Source: JAUVXJ01 sp034411995
GTDB lineage: Bacteria > Chloroflexota > Anaerolineae > UBA7937 > B3-Chlor
Direction: 5' to 3'
DNA length: 64,000 nt
Assembly: GCA_034411995.1 (NCBI GenBank)
Contig: DAOUME010000026.1
Coordinates: 372,001 to 436,000, forward strand
This document shows positions 27,108 through 36,013 of the stretch, piece by piece. A program made the position numbers and the translations under genes. Position 1 is the stretch's first letter; each line of letters opens with the position of its first letter. The notes below the pieces were generated by a model that worked only from the letters and a program-made list of their open reading frames with translations, did no database searches and had not been told where the DNA came from.

Positions 27108-28334
27108 ATGAGTGAACAACGCGCACTGAGAATCCTTTTCTTGTCCAGCGAATACCCGCCCGAAACGGGCTGGGGAGGGATTGGCACATATACCTACCAC
27201 ATGGCCAAGGCCCTGGCGAAGCGCGGTCACGAGGTACACGTGCTCTCGGTGGCCCTGCGCCAGGCAGAGCGCCACTGCGTGGACGGGCTTGTACATGTGC
27301 ACCGCTTTCCGCAGCGCGAGCTGTGGAGAGTGCGCAGAGCCCCCAGGGCGCCCATGCCCATCCCGCACCTGGAAAAGGCGTGGTCGACCTACATGGCGCA
27401 TGGTTCCTTGGGGATCAAGTTCGACGTTGTCGAATACCCTGAGTGGTCTGCCGAGGGGCTTCTCTTCTCTCTGCGCCGGAGGAAGCCAACAGTCGCTCAC
27501 CTTCACACTTCCCTGGCCATAAACCTGCAGATCAGCGGTCTCAAGGTGAGTGCTCCGGGCCAGGCGGCCGATTTCCTCGAACGTTTGTCGGTCCGCCGAG
27601 CGGACGGCATCACTTCTCCTTCTCGTGCGCTGGCGGACTGGTCCGCACGACGGTTTCCGCTCCGCGATCGCACTATCGCTGTCGTACCGCACCCAGCCCC
27701 CACTCAGGCGCCAATGACCGGCGACACTGCTCTGGAGCATCCACAACGGGCACACGTATTGTTCGTCGGACGGCTGGAGTTCAGGAAGAACCCCGAAGTC
27801 ATAGTCAGAGCAGCCAGGTTGGTGCGCGAGAAGATCCGCTCCGCGAAGTTCACGTTCGTAGGTGGTAGCCAGGTTCGTGACGGGATGAGCTACCAGGAGT
27901 GGCTAACCAGTCTCGCCGATACCCTTGGAGTGATGGATGCCATCCATTTCACTGGCCATCTGTCGCGTCGGGAGGTTGACGTAGTCGAGAGGTCATGCTC
28001 CATTGTTGTCGTGCCATCTCGCTGGGAGAACTTCCCCTATGTCGTACTCGAGGCAATGGCAGCTGCCCGGCCCATTGTGGCGAGTCGAGCTGGAGGCATT
28101 CCTGAGATCGTGCATGACGGCGAAACTGGGCTACTTGTCGATCCGGAAGACACGCAGGGCTGGGCCGAAGCACTAATCGCCTTGCTCAGCGACTCCGAAA
28201 AGGCCCGCCAGATGGGACGACGGGCGCGGGAAGATGCTCTGACTCGCTTTCATCCGGACACCATCGCTGCTCAGCGAGAGGCGGTGTATCGAGAGGCCAT
28301 GGCTCTCCACGAGGCTCGAAGTGGCGGCCGCTGA
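27108..28334 (+). CDS. GT4 glycosyltransferase (first of a tandem pair)
   Basis: The 408-residue enzyme starts MSEQRALRILFLSSEYPPET, with a GT-B fold. Motifs include VLFVGRLEFRKNPEVIVRAA, VVPSRWENFPYVVLEAMA, ARPIVASRAGGIPE and GETGLLVDPEDT. The next gene encodes a close paralogue throughout. Comparison with that paralogue supports ATG 27108 over the upstream ATG at 27060. It probably adds one residue to the same glycan. Confidence 0.85.
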   Translation: MSEQRALRILFLSSEYPPETGWGGIGTYTYHMAKALAKRGHEVHVLSVALRQAERHCVDGLVHVHRFPQRELWRVRRAPRAPMPIPHLEKAWSTYMAHGSLGIKFDVVEYPEWSAEGLLFSLRRRKPTVAHLHTSLAINLQISGLKVSAPGQAADFLERLSVRRADGITSPSRALADWSARRFPLRDRTIAVVPHPAPTQAPMTGDTALEHPQRAHVLFVGRLEFRKNPEVIVRAARLVREKIRSAKFTFVGGSQVRDGMSYQEWLTSLADTLGVMDAIHFTGHLSRREVDVVERSCSIVVVPSRWENFPYVVLEAMAAARPIVASRAGGIPEIVHDGETGLLVDPEDTQGWAEALIALLSDSEKARQMGRRAREDALTRFHPDTIAAQREAVYREAMALHEARSGGR

Positions 28335-28373
28335 GCACATTCGTGAGGCGGTACCTGCCCGGCTCCGAGAGAA

Positions 28374-29624
28374 ATGACGAAAAAGCCAAGCGAACTCAGG
28401 ATCCTCTTTCTGTCGGAGGAGTATCCGCCTGAAACGGGGTGGGGAGGGATTGCTCGATCCACGCATAGCACCGCCCACGCCCTCGCACACCGCGGGCATG
28501 ACGTGCATGTGCTCTCGGCTGTCCGTTCGCAGCGTGAGCGGCACTACAAAGATGACGATGTCTACGTTCATAGATCAGACGTGCGTGACCTGTTCAGGGT
28601 GGGCAGGCGACGATGGGCGGCAGTATCAGCCCGTCACCTGGAGAGGGCCTTGGCCACCTATCTTGCCAGCCAGCGCCTGGGCATCCAGTTCGACGTGGTC
28701 GAATACCCGGAGTGCGGTGCTGAGGGACTGTTCTTCTCATTACGTCGAAAATGGGCGACGGTCGCGACTCTCCACACCTCCTGGCCCCTGCTGGTCGAGC
28801 AGAGCGGTCACGAAGGAGGTGTCTCTGACCGGGTCGCTGCATATCTTGAAGGGTTGTCGGTTCGCCGAGCAGACATGATTACGTCTCCGAGCCAGGCGAT
28901 GGCTGACTGGACCCGCGAGACATTCCGTTTGAGGAGTCGCCCTGTCTCGATCGTACCTCACCCCGCTCCTATACACGCCAAGACCGCCAGCCGCGAGTTC
29001 GTCGAGACGTTACGTGAGGGCAAAGTGGTATTCGTGGGACGGCTGGAATTCAACAAGAACCCTGACGTCATTGTGAGAGCGGCCAAGACAGTCTGCCAGA
29101 AGGTCCTCGGGGCAGAGTTCACCTTCGCGGGAGGTGCAAAGCTTCGGGATGGGGTAGACTACCAAGAGTGGCTCACCCGCCTGGCCGACGCATATGGAGT
29201 GGCCGGTCGCGTCCACTTTGCCGGGCATCTAGAGCGTCAAGATGTTGACGCCCTGCAAAGGTCAGCCTCCGTGCTCGTCGTGCCTTCCCGCTGGGAGAAC
29301 TTCCCTTACGTCCTGTTGGAGGCCATGACCGCGGCTCGACCCATCGTCGCCAGCAGGGTGGGAGGGATCCCCGAGATGATCCGGGACGGCGAGACCGGAT
29401 TGCTGGTGGACCCGGAAGACACGGAAGGCTGGGCACAGGCTATCATTGCCCTGCTCACGGACCATGAACAGGCGCGCCAGATGGGGCTGAGGGCACAGGT
29501 AGACGCCCTTGACCGTTTCGACCCTGACAAGATTGCCGCCCAGCGAGAGGCCATCTATCGCGAGGCAATCCGCTTACACGGCACGCAACGCAAGAGGCAG
29601 CAAAGTGACTCCTCCTGCCTGTGA
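28374..29624 (+). CDS. GT4 glycosyltransferase (second of a tandem pair)
   Basis: The 416-residue protein starts MTKKPSELRILFLSEEYPPE. It aligns with the preceding gene product along its full length, sharing EYPPETGWGG, VVEYPE, VFVGRLEF, SRWENFPYV and GETGLLVDPED. It follows the first copy after 39 bases. Duplication probably allowed acceptor or donor divergence, which cannot be assessed from sequence alone. Confidence 0.85.
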   Translation: MTKKPSELRILFLSEEYPPETGWGGIARSTHSTAHALAHRGHDVHVLSAVRSQRERHYKDDDVYVHRSDVRDLFRVGRRRWAAVSARHLERALATYLASQRLGIQFDVVEYPECGAEGLFFSLRRKWATVATLHTSWPLLVEQSGHEGGVSDRVAAYLEGLSVRRADMITSPSQAMADWTRETFRLRSRPVSIVPHPAPIHAKTASREFVETLREGKVVFVGRLEFNKNPDVIVRAAKTVCQKVLGAEFTFAGGAKLRDGVDYQEWLTRLADAYGVAGRVHFAGHLERQDVDALQRSASVLVVPSRWENFPYVLLEAMTAARPIVASRVGGIPEMIRDGETGLLVDPEDTEGWAQAIIALLTDHEQARQMGLRAQVDALDRFDPDKIAAQREAIYREAIRLHGTQRKRQQSDSSCL

Positions 29625-29690
29625 GTGTACTCTGTGTCTCCTGAAGGGACATGTCCTGAACCGAGCTTCTTGTCGACGAGAGCGAAGCGA

Positions 29691-30650
29691 ATGACACTCC
29701 TTGCATCGGTGGTGATTCTTAATTATCAGAATTCGAAAGAGACTATAAGGTGCCTGTCATCCCTGCAGAAGCAGAGCTATCCTCACTTCGAGGTAGTCCT
29801 GGTCGATAACGCGTCCGGCTCCGAACACCTTGACCGAGTCAAGTGCTATTGTGAGCACACGAGCCTTCACCTCAAGCTAGTTACGTTGGACAGAAATGCC
29901 GGCTGCGCAGGCGGTAGGAATGAAGGCGCAAAGCACGCCACAGGCGACTACATTGCCTTCCTCGACAGTGACACGGAGGTGGACGGAGAATGGCTGAGCG
30001 AGCTTATCGAGCCCTTCCTCCAAGACAGCGCCCAGACCATAGGTGCCACCACCTCCACCATTCGAAATTACTTCGAGCCAGACGTGGTGGAGTATGGTGG
30101 GCTGAGCAGGATCAACATCTTCGGCCAGGCGGATGCGTCAAACACAGTGCAGCCCTCGAGCGAGACCCGTGTGATCGCAGGCGCCAGCTTCATGCTGCCG
30201 CGGTGGGCAATCGATGAACTCGGCGAGCTCTTCAGTCCACTCTACTTCTTTTGGTGGGAGGACCTCGACATCTCTTGGAGGCTACATACTCTCGGGCATA
30301 AGCTACTATACGTGCCAACCTCTGCGGTCTTCCACCGAGTCACCAGTCGCGCGATTAGAAAGGGCCCAGCGGGCATCCCGCTGAAGGTTCGAAACAAGTA
30401 TCTTACCTTCTACCGGAACCTCACCGTTGGTCGGTTCCTCCTGATCCTCCCTCTGCTCTTCGCTCTGGACCTCGTGGTTGGCATCGGGGCACTCTTCGCA
30501 AGGCGAGAGGTCCGCACCATGTGTGGCACCTTGAAGGGCCTGAGCCAATTCCTGCAAACACTGCGAAGAGTAAAGCGTTATGGTGGAGGCACGTTCTCAT
30601 ACCTGGACAAGAAGGTCTACTTTCACCGACTGATGTCAAGGCGTACGTAG
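29691..30650 (+). CDS. GT2 glycosyltransferase, rhamnosyltransferase-like
   Basis: The 319-residue enzyme has SVVILNYQNSKETIRCL, VVLVDNASGS, NAGCAGGRNEGAKHATGDYI and FLDSDTEV (DxD), then FFWWEDLDISWRLHTLGHKL. This is the WbbL/rhamnosyltransferase pattern. One hydrophobic segment at about residues 245-268 suggests membrane association. ATG 29691 follows a weak purine-rich site. Confidence 0.85.
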   Translation: MTLLASVVILNYQNSKETIRCLSSLQKQSYPHFEVVLVDNASGSEHLDRVKCYCEHTSLHLKLVTLDRNAGCAGGRNEGAKHATGDYIAFLDSDTEVDGEWLSELIEPFLQDSAQTIGATTSTIRNYFEPDVVEYGGLSRINIFGQADASNTVQPSSETRVIAGASFMLPRWAIDELGELFSPLYFFWWEDLDISWRLHTLGHKLLYVPTSAVFHRVTSRAIRKGPAGIPLKVRNKYLTFYRNLTVGRFLLILPLLFALDLVVGIGALFARREVRTMCGTLKGLSQFLQTLRRVKRYGGGTFSYLDKKVYFHRLMSRRT

Positions 30651-30662
30651 AATGAGTAGATC

Positions 30663-31823
30663 ATGCAGAGACTCCGCATCCTCATGATCGGCGGCCTACC
30701 GCCGTCCCACCCCCAGGCAGGAGGAGGGCAACTCGTTGCGTACGAGCTCTCTGAAGCCCTGGCCAGCGCTGGCCATTCCGTGGATCACTTGCGGATGTCC
30801 CCTGACACGGAACGAGGGGATGACAGCGTGCCCGGGCTCAGCCACATCGCTCCAAGGGCTGGTGAACGGTGGCCCTCGGCCTTCCTCCAGTGTCTCAGAG
30901 GAGTGCATCTGGCGGGCTACGATATCATCCACGTGCATACCGGATCGGGGACGCTGGCCTACTACCTCGGCTATGCCCTACGCCGCTATGTGAAACGGGA
31001 CGTCAAGCTAGCCCTGACCATCCACTCTCCCAAGGTTCATGCCCTTCCGCGCTCTGTCGATGAAGTGGGCTGGCTGCTTGGTTGCCGTGCGGCAGCTACG
31101 ATACTCGCCGTCTCGGATTTCTCCAGCAGAGACATAGCTCGATGCTACAGGGTCAATCGGGCCAAGATAAAGGTGGTCTACAACGGGGTGGATATAGGAC
31201 TGTTCCATCCTCTGAGGGCAAGAGATCCCAGATGCCGCGACGTGTTCACGCTGCTGTTCTGTGGAAGACTCAATGGCACCAGACAGAAGGGCCTGGAGGT
31301 CCTGCTGGACGCCATGCCACTCGTATTGCAGCAACACCGTGTGGTGCTGAACGTAATCGGCGCTGGCCCGAGAGCCAGTGAGTACAAGAGGTACGCAACG
31401 CGACTGCAACTCGACAACCATATCAATTTCCTGGGGTTCGTCGAACACAACATGCTGCCTCAACACTATGGGAAGGCAGATCTATTGGTGCTACCCTCCA
31501 GAAGGGAGAGCTTCGGCCTGGTCGTGGCGGAAGCTATGGCGTGCGGCGTGCCGGTGGTCGCTACCAGGGTAGGAGCCATTCCGGAGCTAGTGGAGCAAGG
31601 GGTCACAGGGCTCCTTGTGTCTCCCGATGATCCACAGGCCCTCGCCGACGCAATCAATTCTCTTCTAGGTGATCCTGATCGAATGCAGGCAATGGGGGCC
31701 AGAAGTAGGGACAGGATTGCCGAGTACTTCACGTGGGACAAAGCCGCAGAGAGAGTCATCGGGGCGTACCACCTAGCGTTGGGAGTGCTCCCGCCAGCTG
31801 AAGTGACTGCGAACCGGCACTGA
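30663..31823 (+). CDS. GT4 glycosyltransferase (paralogue of the gene at 25843)
   Basis: The 386-residue GT-B enzyme has RILMIGGLPPSHPQAGGGQL, then LLFCGRLNGTRQKGLEVLLD, LPSRRESFGLVVAEAMACG, PVVATRVGAIPELVEQGVTG and EYFTWDKAAERV. These closely follow the sequence at 25843-27033. The two copies are not adjacent: they flank the tandem pair and a GT2 gene. Confidence 0.85.
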   Translation: MQRLRILMIGGLPPSHPQAGGGQLVAYELSEALASAGHSVDHLRMSPDTERGDDSVPGLSHIAPRAGERWPSAFLQCLRGVHLAGYDIIHVHTGSGTLAYYLGYALRRYVKRDVKLALTIHSPKVHALPRSVDEVGWLLGCRAAATILAVSDFSSRDIARCYRVNRAKIKVVYNGVDIGLFHPLRARDPRCRDVFTLLFCGRLNGTRQKGLEVLLDAMPLVLQQHRVVLNVIGAGPRASEYKRYATRLQLDNHINFLGFVEHNMLPQHYGKADLLVLPSRRESFGLVVAEAMACGVPVVATRVGAIPELVEQGVTGLLVSPDDPQALADAINSLLGDPDRMQAMGARSRDRIAEYFTWDKAAERVIGAYHLALGVLPPAEVTANRH

Positions 31824-31831
31824 GAAAGCGA

Positions 31832-33229
31832 ATGCCAGCGCGTCCATGCCGCCGAACTGTTCATGTGGATCGAGTCACTGACAAAGCCGCATACCTGATG
31901 CTGCTGGTCACAGGTGCTCTCTGTATGATCACGTTCCTCGTGGTGCGCGTCCCTCGCGCCCAGGCAAACCGTGTGCTGACGACTGACGGCGTGGGCTATT
32001 TCTCTTATCTCAGGTCACTGCTCTTCGACCATGATCTGGACTTCCACAACGAGTATCAATCCCTTTACTGGGAGACGGAGTACACCCCGGGAGCGAACGA
32101 CATCCCGGCGACGGGAATGGCAGGTAACAACTACTCCGTAGGGCCAGCGGTCCTCTGGGCGCCTTTCTATCTCGTTGGCCATCTGCTTTCCCTCGCTGCC
32201 CGCTCAGCCGATGTCCTTGTGGATACCCACGGGTACGGGCTCATCTACCAATCTGCTGTGTCCCTCGCCACCATCGCCTACGTCACGGCAGGTTCCATGG
32301 TCACGTACCGCGTGTGCCGCAGGCGCTTCTCTTCCTGGGCCAGCCTTCTGGCTGTCTCGGGATTGTGGTTGGCTTCGCCGCTCTTCCACTACACCGTGGG
32401 CGCCCCAGACATGTCACATGGGGTCTCGTTTTTCGCCGTGGCCCTGTTCCTCTGGGTGTGGCACCCGCCCCGATCCCGCACCCTCAGAGAATGGGTCCTT
32501 CTCGGTCTCACCGCGGGCCTCATGACGCTCGTCCGCTGGCAGAACGTGCTCTACGTGAGCATGCTGGCAGTTGAAGCGCTCCAGGCCACGTGGTCGGGTG
32601 GCGTGGCTGCCCGCGCCACAACCCTGCGCGCGTACGCCAAAGGCGCAGTGGTCGTCGCCCTCCTAGGGATCACCGTGTTCACACCTCAGGCGCTGGCCTG
32701 GAATGTCCTGTACGGATCACCACTCACCGTGCCTCAAGGCGGGAACTTCTTCGACTGGCTCCATCCCAACCTCCTGGAGTACCTGTTCTCCACGAGGCAT
32801 GGGTTGTACACGTGGACGCCCATCATGCTGCTGGCTACAATTGGGCTCGTGCCACTGTGGCGCAGGGAGGCGAAGGTAGCCGTACCACTGGTCGTCGCTT
32901 TGCTGCTGCAATGGTATCTGACCAGCGCGACCACCGCCTGGTGGGCGCATGGCTCCTTCGGTGCCCGTCGCTTTGTCTCAGCGACACCGCTATTCGCGCT
33001 CGGCATGGCCGCCCTCATAGAGCGCGTCGCGACCCGTTTCCGCCTCGGTCACCTGATTCTGCTGGGAACCATAGGCTGTTTGGTGGCCTGGAATTTCCTG
33101 TTCGATCTACAGTACTCATGGGGGTTCATTCCCCGCGACCAGGCGCTCTCGCTGCGGCAGTTGACCGTTGGCAAGCTCGACATGGTTCTTGAGCTACTCC
33201 GTCGCGCCACCAGCCTGCGCCGACAGTGA
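31832..33229 (+). CDS. Polytopic membrane protein, PMT/GT-C-like
   Basis: The 465-residue protein has about ten hydrophobic helices. The first loop has TTDGVGYFSYLRSLLFDHD, an acidic motif typical of GT-C transferases, followed by the loop pattern GMAGNNYSVGPAVLWAPFYL. Dol-P-sugar-dependent mannosyltransferase activity is a reasonable guess. It is the last gene of the long glycan run and starts nine bases after the preceding stop. Confidence 0.6.
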   Translation: MPARPCRRTVHVDRVTDKAAYLMLLVTGALCMITFLVVRVPRAQANRVLTTDGVGYFSYLRSLLFDHDLDFHNEYQSLYWETEYTPGANDIPATGMAGNNYSVGPAVLWAPFYLVGHLLSLAARSADVLVDTHGYGLIYQSAVSLATIAYVTAGSMVTYRVCRRRFSSWASLLAVSGLWLASPLFHYTVGAPDMSHGVSFFAVALFLWVWHPPRSRTLREWVLLGLTAGLMTLVRWQNVLYVSMLAVEALQATWSGGVAARATTLRAYAKGAVVVALLGITVFTPQALAWNVLYGSPLTVPQGGNFFDWLHPNLLEYLFSTRHGLYTWTPIMLLATIGLVPLWRREAKVAVPLVVALLLQWYLTSATTAWWAHGSFGARRFVSATPLFALGMAALIERVATRFRLGHLILLGTIGCLVAWNFLFDLQYSWGFIPRDQALSLRQLTVGKLDMVLELLRRATSLRRQ

Positions 33230-33360
33230 CGTTCTGGGAGCTGCTGAGGCAGCGCTGCCTCCGTGTTCCTGTCTGGTCACGCGTCCAAGCACTGGGAGCC
33301 CTCAATCCTCTGCACGCCATCCAGAGGCAGAGAGTCGCGATCCACTGTGCTTGGACACGG

Positions 33361-33389
33361 TTGCCCAAAGGGTGGCGGGCGGGTACCAT
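33361..33389 (+). promoter_or_regulatory. Weak promoter candidate for the DUF1616-LysM gene
   Basis: TTGCCC (33361-33366), a 17-base spacer and TACCAT (33384-33389) lie just before the GTG at 33398. Initiation there would give an almost leaderless transcript. Confidence 0.25.
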
Positions 33390-33397
33390 AGGGTACT

Positions 33398-34564
33398 GTG
33401 AATCGATCACGCCCCCTCTGCATCACCTTCACCCATGACCTGGCGGCTATCCTCGGCCTGTCGGCCCTGCTGGTGGTCACCATCCATTTCCTGCCGTCGT
33501 CGGCCCTGCGCACCATCCTGGGGACAGGTTTCGTGCTCTTCTTCCCGGGCTACACCATGGTGGCCGCCCTGTTTCCTGGAAGACACGACCTGGAGGGGTT
33601 GGAGCGGCTGGGGCTTTGCCTGGGGCTCAGCATCGCCGTCCTGCCCCTCATGGGGTTGGTCCTCAACTACACGCCCTGGGGGATCACGCTGCTATCGACG
33701 CTCTTTTCCGCCGGCGCCTTCATGGTAGGCTGCGCCGCCGTCGCCTACTACCGGCGAGGCAAGCTGCCCCAGCAGGAGCGGTATGCCCTGCGGCTGGAAC
33801 TGGACATCCCGGGATGGCGCTCTGCCGGGGTGCTGGACAAATCGCTCACCGTGGCCCTGGGCGTGTCTATCTTCGCCGCCGTGGGCATCTTCGTCTTCGT
33901 GCTGGCCAAGCCCGAGATAGGCGAGAGGTTCACCGAGTTCTACGTTCTCGGCCCCTACGGTGTGGCGGACGACTATCCTACCCGCATCATCGTGGGACAG
34001 CCCATATCTCTCATCGTCGGTGTGATCAACCGCGAGCACGAAGAGGTCGAGTATCGCATCGTGAGAGAGGTCGGTGGCCAGCCGGAGCAGCAGATCACGG
34101 GCATCCACCTCGCCCACGACGAGAAGTGGGAACACCGGCTCACGTTTGCCCTTCAGACTCCAGGAGACGGTCAGCGGCTGGACTTCCTGCTCTACAGAGC
34201 TGGCCAGGAGGAACCATACCGTTCGGCGCACCTGTGGGTTGACGTGGTCGCCTACAGGACCGTCGAGACCCCAGGTGTGCCGGCAGCACCCACGGCCACG
34301 CCGCCCCCGCCTACCGAGCCTACGGCGACTCCCGTGTCGGTGAAGACCGCCGTCCCCAGCCCTTCTGCCACGCCCCTGCCCACCGAGACGCCAGTGGCCA
34401 CAACGCGAGCGCAGAGGACCCACGTGGTGCAGCCCGGAGAGACGCTATCTTCCATCGCCAGGCAGTACGGCGTGACCTACCAGGCTATTCTCGAGGCCAA
34501 CGGGCTGGAAGACCCTAACCTCATCGCCGTGGGCCAGGAGTTGATCATCCCCCAGGCAGAGTAG
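33398..34564 (+). CDS. DUF1616-like membrane protein with C-terminal LysM domain
   Basis: The 388-residue protein has four hydrophobic segments within about residues 15-175. It includes VLFFPGYTMVAALFPG and LGLSIAVLPLMGLVLNYTP, the core of DUF1616 (PF07760, mostly archaeal), then a beta-rich region with YPTRIIVGQPISLIVGVINR. A Pro/Thr-rich linker (about 285-335) leads to a LysM domain (about 340-386; THVVQPGETLSSIARQYGV). LysM normally binds peptidoglycan or other N-acetylglucosamine polymers, so the protein may anchor in the membrane and reach the cell wall. The start is GTG. Confidence 0.8.
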   Translation: MNRSRPLCITFTHDLAAILGLSALLVVTIHFLPSSALRTILGTGFVLFFPGYTMVAALFPGRHDLEGLERLGLCLGLSIAVLPLMGLVLNYTPWGITLLSTLFSAGAFMVGCAAVAYYRRGKLPQQERYALRLELDIPGWRSAGVLDKSLTVALGVSIFAAVGIFVFVLAKPEIGERFTEFYVLGPYGVADDYPTRIIVGQPISLIVGVINREHEEVEYRIVREVGGQPEQQITGIHLAHDEKWEHRLTFALQTPGDGQRLDFLLYRAGQEEPYRSAHLWVDVVAYRTVETPGVPAAPTATPPPPTEPTATPVSVKTAVPSPSATPLPTETPVATTRAQRTHVVQPGETLSSIARQYGVTYQAILEANGLEDPNLIAVGQELIIPQAE

Positions 34565-34567
34565 CGC

Positions 34568-34592
34568 CTCTCCCGCGTAGCTCGCGGGAGAG
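34568..34592. terminator. Perfect 10-bp hairpin after the LysM gene
   Basis: CTCTCCCGCG, a TAGCT loop and CGCGGGAGAG form a perfect stem starting four bases after the stop codon. There is no U-tract, so it may stabilise the mRNA end or act as a weak terminator. Confidence 0.5.
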
Positions 34593-34651
34593 AGTGGATC
34601 CACCCCCTCGTGGCCTGAGTCACCATGGTCACCGCCTCTACCGGACCTGGC

Positions 34652-34680
34652 TTGCCCCAAAGTCATCAATGACATAAGAT
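34652..34680 (+). promoter_or_regulatory. Candidate promoter of the geranylgeranyl-reductase-like gene
   Basis: TTGCCC (34652-34657), 17 bases and TAAGAT (34675-34680), about 70 bases before the start codon at 34751. Confidence 0.4.
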
Positions 34681-34750
34681 AGTACGATGCGAAGATTTGG
34701 CACCGGACTGGGGTCACCAGCGCCCTTGTTCCCCGGGTCAAACTGCATAG

Positions 34751-36013
34751 GTGAAGGAGCAACCAAACCGGACCGTGAGATGTTGTGAGCGTTACGACGC
34801 TGTGGTCATCGGCGCAGGTCCCAGTGGCTCGATGGTGGCGCGTCACATCGCCGCCGACGGTTTCAGCGTACTTCTCGTTGAAGAGCACGAGCACGCGGGC
34901 CATCCCAGCCACTGTGCGGGTTTGATCACCCCGCGCGCGTTGGAAGTCGCCGAGCTGCCGCGCGATGGACTGGTGCACAATGAACTTTCGGGAGCCATGA
35001 TCCGCTCCCACTCGGGGCGTGTAGTGTCTATCGAAGGCGACAGGGTACACGCCCTGGCCGTGGACCGCCCCCGTCTCGATACCGCCCTGGCAGAAAAGGC
35101 GAGGGAATCGGGGGCTCGACTCCTCATGCATACCAGAGCCTCCCAATTCGAGAGGCTGGGAGACCTGATACGGGTACGTCTGGACAACGAGCATCGACAG
35201 GAGACCGTCGACACCAGGCTGTTGATCGGTGCTGACGGCGCCAGGTCGGGCGTGGCTCAGTGGGCCAGGCTTCCAGGCCCCGAAGAGGTGGTCCGCGCCG
35301 TCAACGCACGGGTCCGGCTGGATCAACCCGCTCCCCATTTCGTCGAGGTCTTCCTCAATGCGGATCTGGCGCCCGGCTGGTTTGGCTGGATCATACCTCT
35401 TGGAGATGGCCTGGCCCGCCTGGGAGTGGGCACGACAGAGGGTTCAGCGACCCTGTGTCTGAAGGAACTGGTGGCGGCCTATCCCCAGCGATTTCGCGAC
35501 CTGGAGTTCCTCGATGTGTCCGGAGGTCTCATCCCCCTGGGCCTGCCGGACAAGATCCATGCCGACAACGTCATGCTGGTGGGAGATGCCGCCTGCCAGG
35601 CCAAGCCTACCTCGGGAGGAGGCATATATACCGGCCTGCTGGCGGCCCGGAGCTGTGCCCAGGCAGCCAACCGTGCTTTGCGGGACGACGACCTGTCCGC
35701 GGAGTCGCTGGGGCGCTATCATGCGTCCTGGATGGAGTTGATGGGTGACGAGTTGCAGACCGGTGCGCTATTGAGGAAGATCTTCGTCAAGCTCGGAGAC
35801 GATGATTTTGACAGGTTGCTCTCCCTGCTGGGCAAACAGCCCATCGCGCGCATCCTGGCACGGTATGGCGACATAGATCATCCCTCCCGCGCAGTCACGG
35901 AGCTGGTGCGGATCCTTCCAGGCTTGAGTGCTCTCCCCATGCTGGCGCCCCTGGTCAGGGATCGCGAGGAGCTGCTCGAAGATGTCTTTGCTCTTGTCAG
36001 CGCATCCAGGTAG
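34751..36013 (+). CDS. Geranylgeranyl-reductase-family FAD-dependent oxidoreductase
   Basis: The 420-residue flavoprotein has the N-terminal Rossmann motif AVVIGAGPSGSMVARHIA, the sequence PSHCAGLITPRALE near residue 55, and LLIGADGARSGVA. MLVGDAACQAKPTSGGGIY supplies the second FAD-contacting motif. This is the layout of the GGR family (TIGR02032), which reduces double bonds of isoprenoid chains, or acts as a lycopene-cyclase-like flavoenzyme. The substrate may be a polyprenyl or quinone tail. The GTG at 34751 is chosen, with a second GTG at 34775 possible. The last 32 bases overlap the CPBP gene. Confidence 0.85.
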   Translation: MKEQPNRTVRCCERYDAVVIGAGPSGSMVARHIAADGFSVLLVEEHEHAGHPSHCAGLITPRALEVAELPRDGLVHNELSGAMIRSHSGRVVSIEGDRVHALAVDRPRLDTALAEKARESGARLLMHTRASQFERLGDLIRVRLDNEHRQETVDTRLLIGADGARSGVAQWARLPGPEEVVRAVNARVRLDQPAPHFVEVFLNADLAPGWFGWIIPLGDGLARLGVGTTEGSATLCLKELVAAYPQRFRDLEFLDVSGGLIPLGLPDKIHADNVMLVGDAACQAKPTSGGGIYTGLLAARSCAQAANRALRDDDLSAESLGRYHASWMELMGDELQTGALLRKIFVKLGDDDFDRLLSLLGKQPIARILARYGDIDHPSRAVTELVRILPGLSALPMLAPLVRDREELLEDVFALVSASR

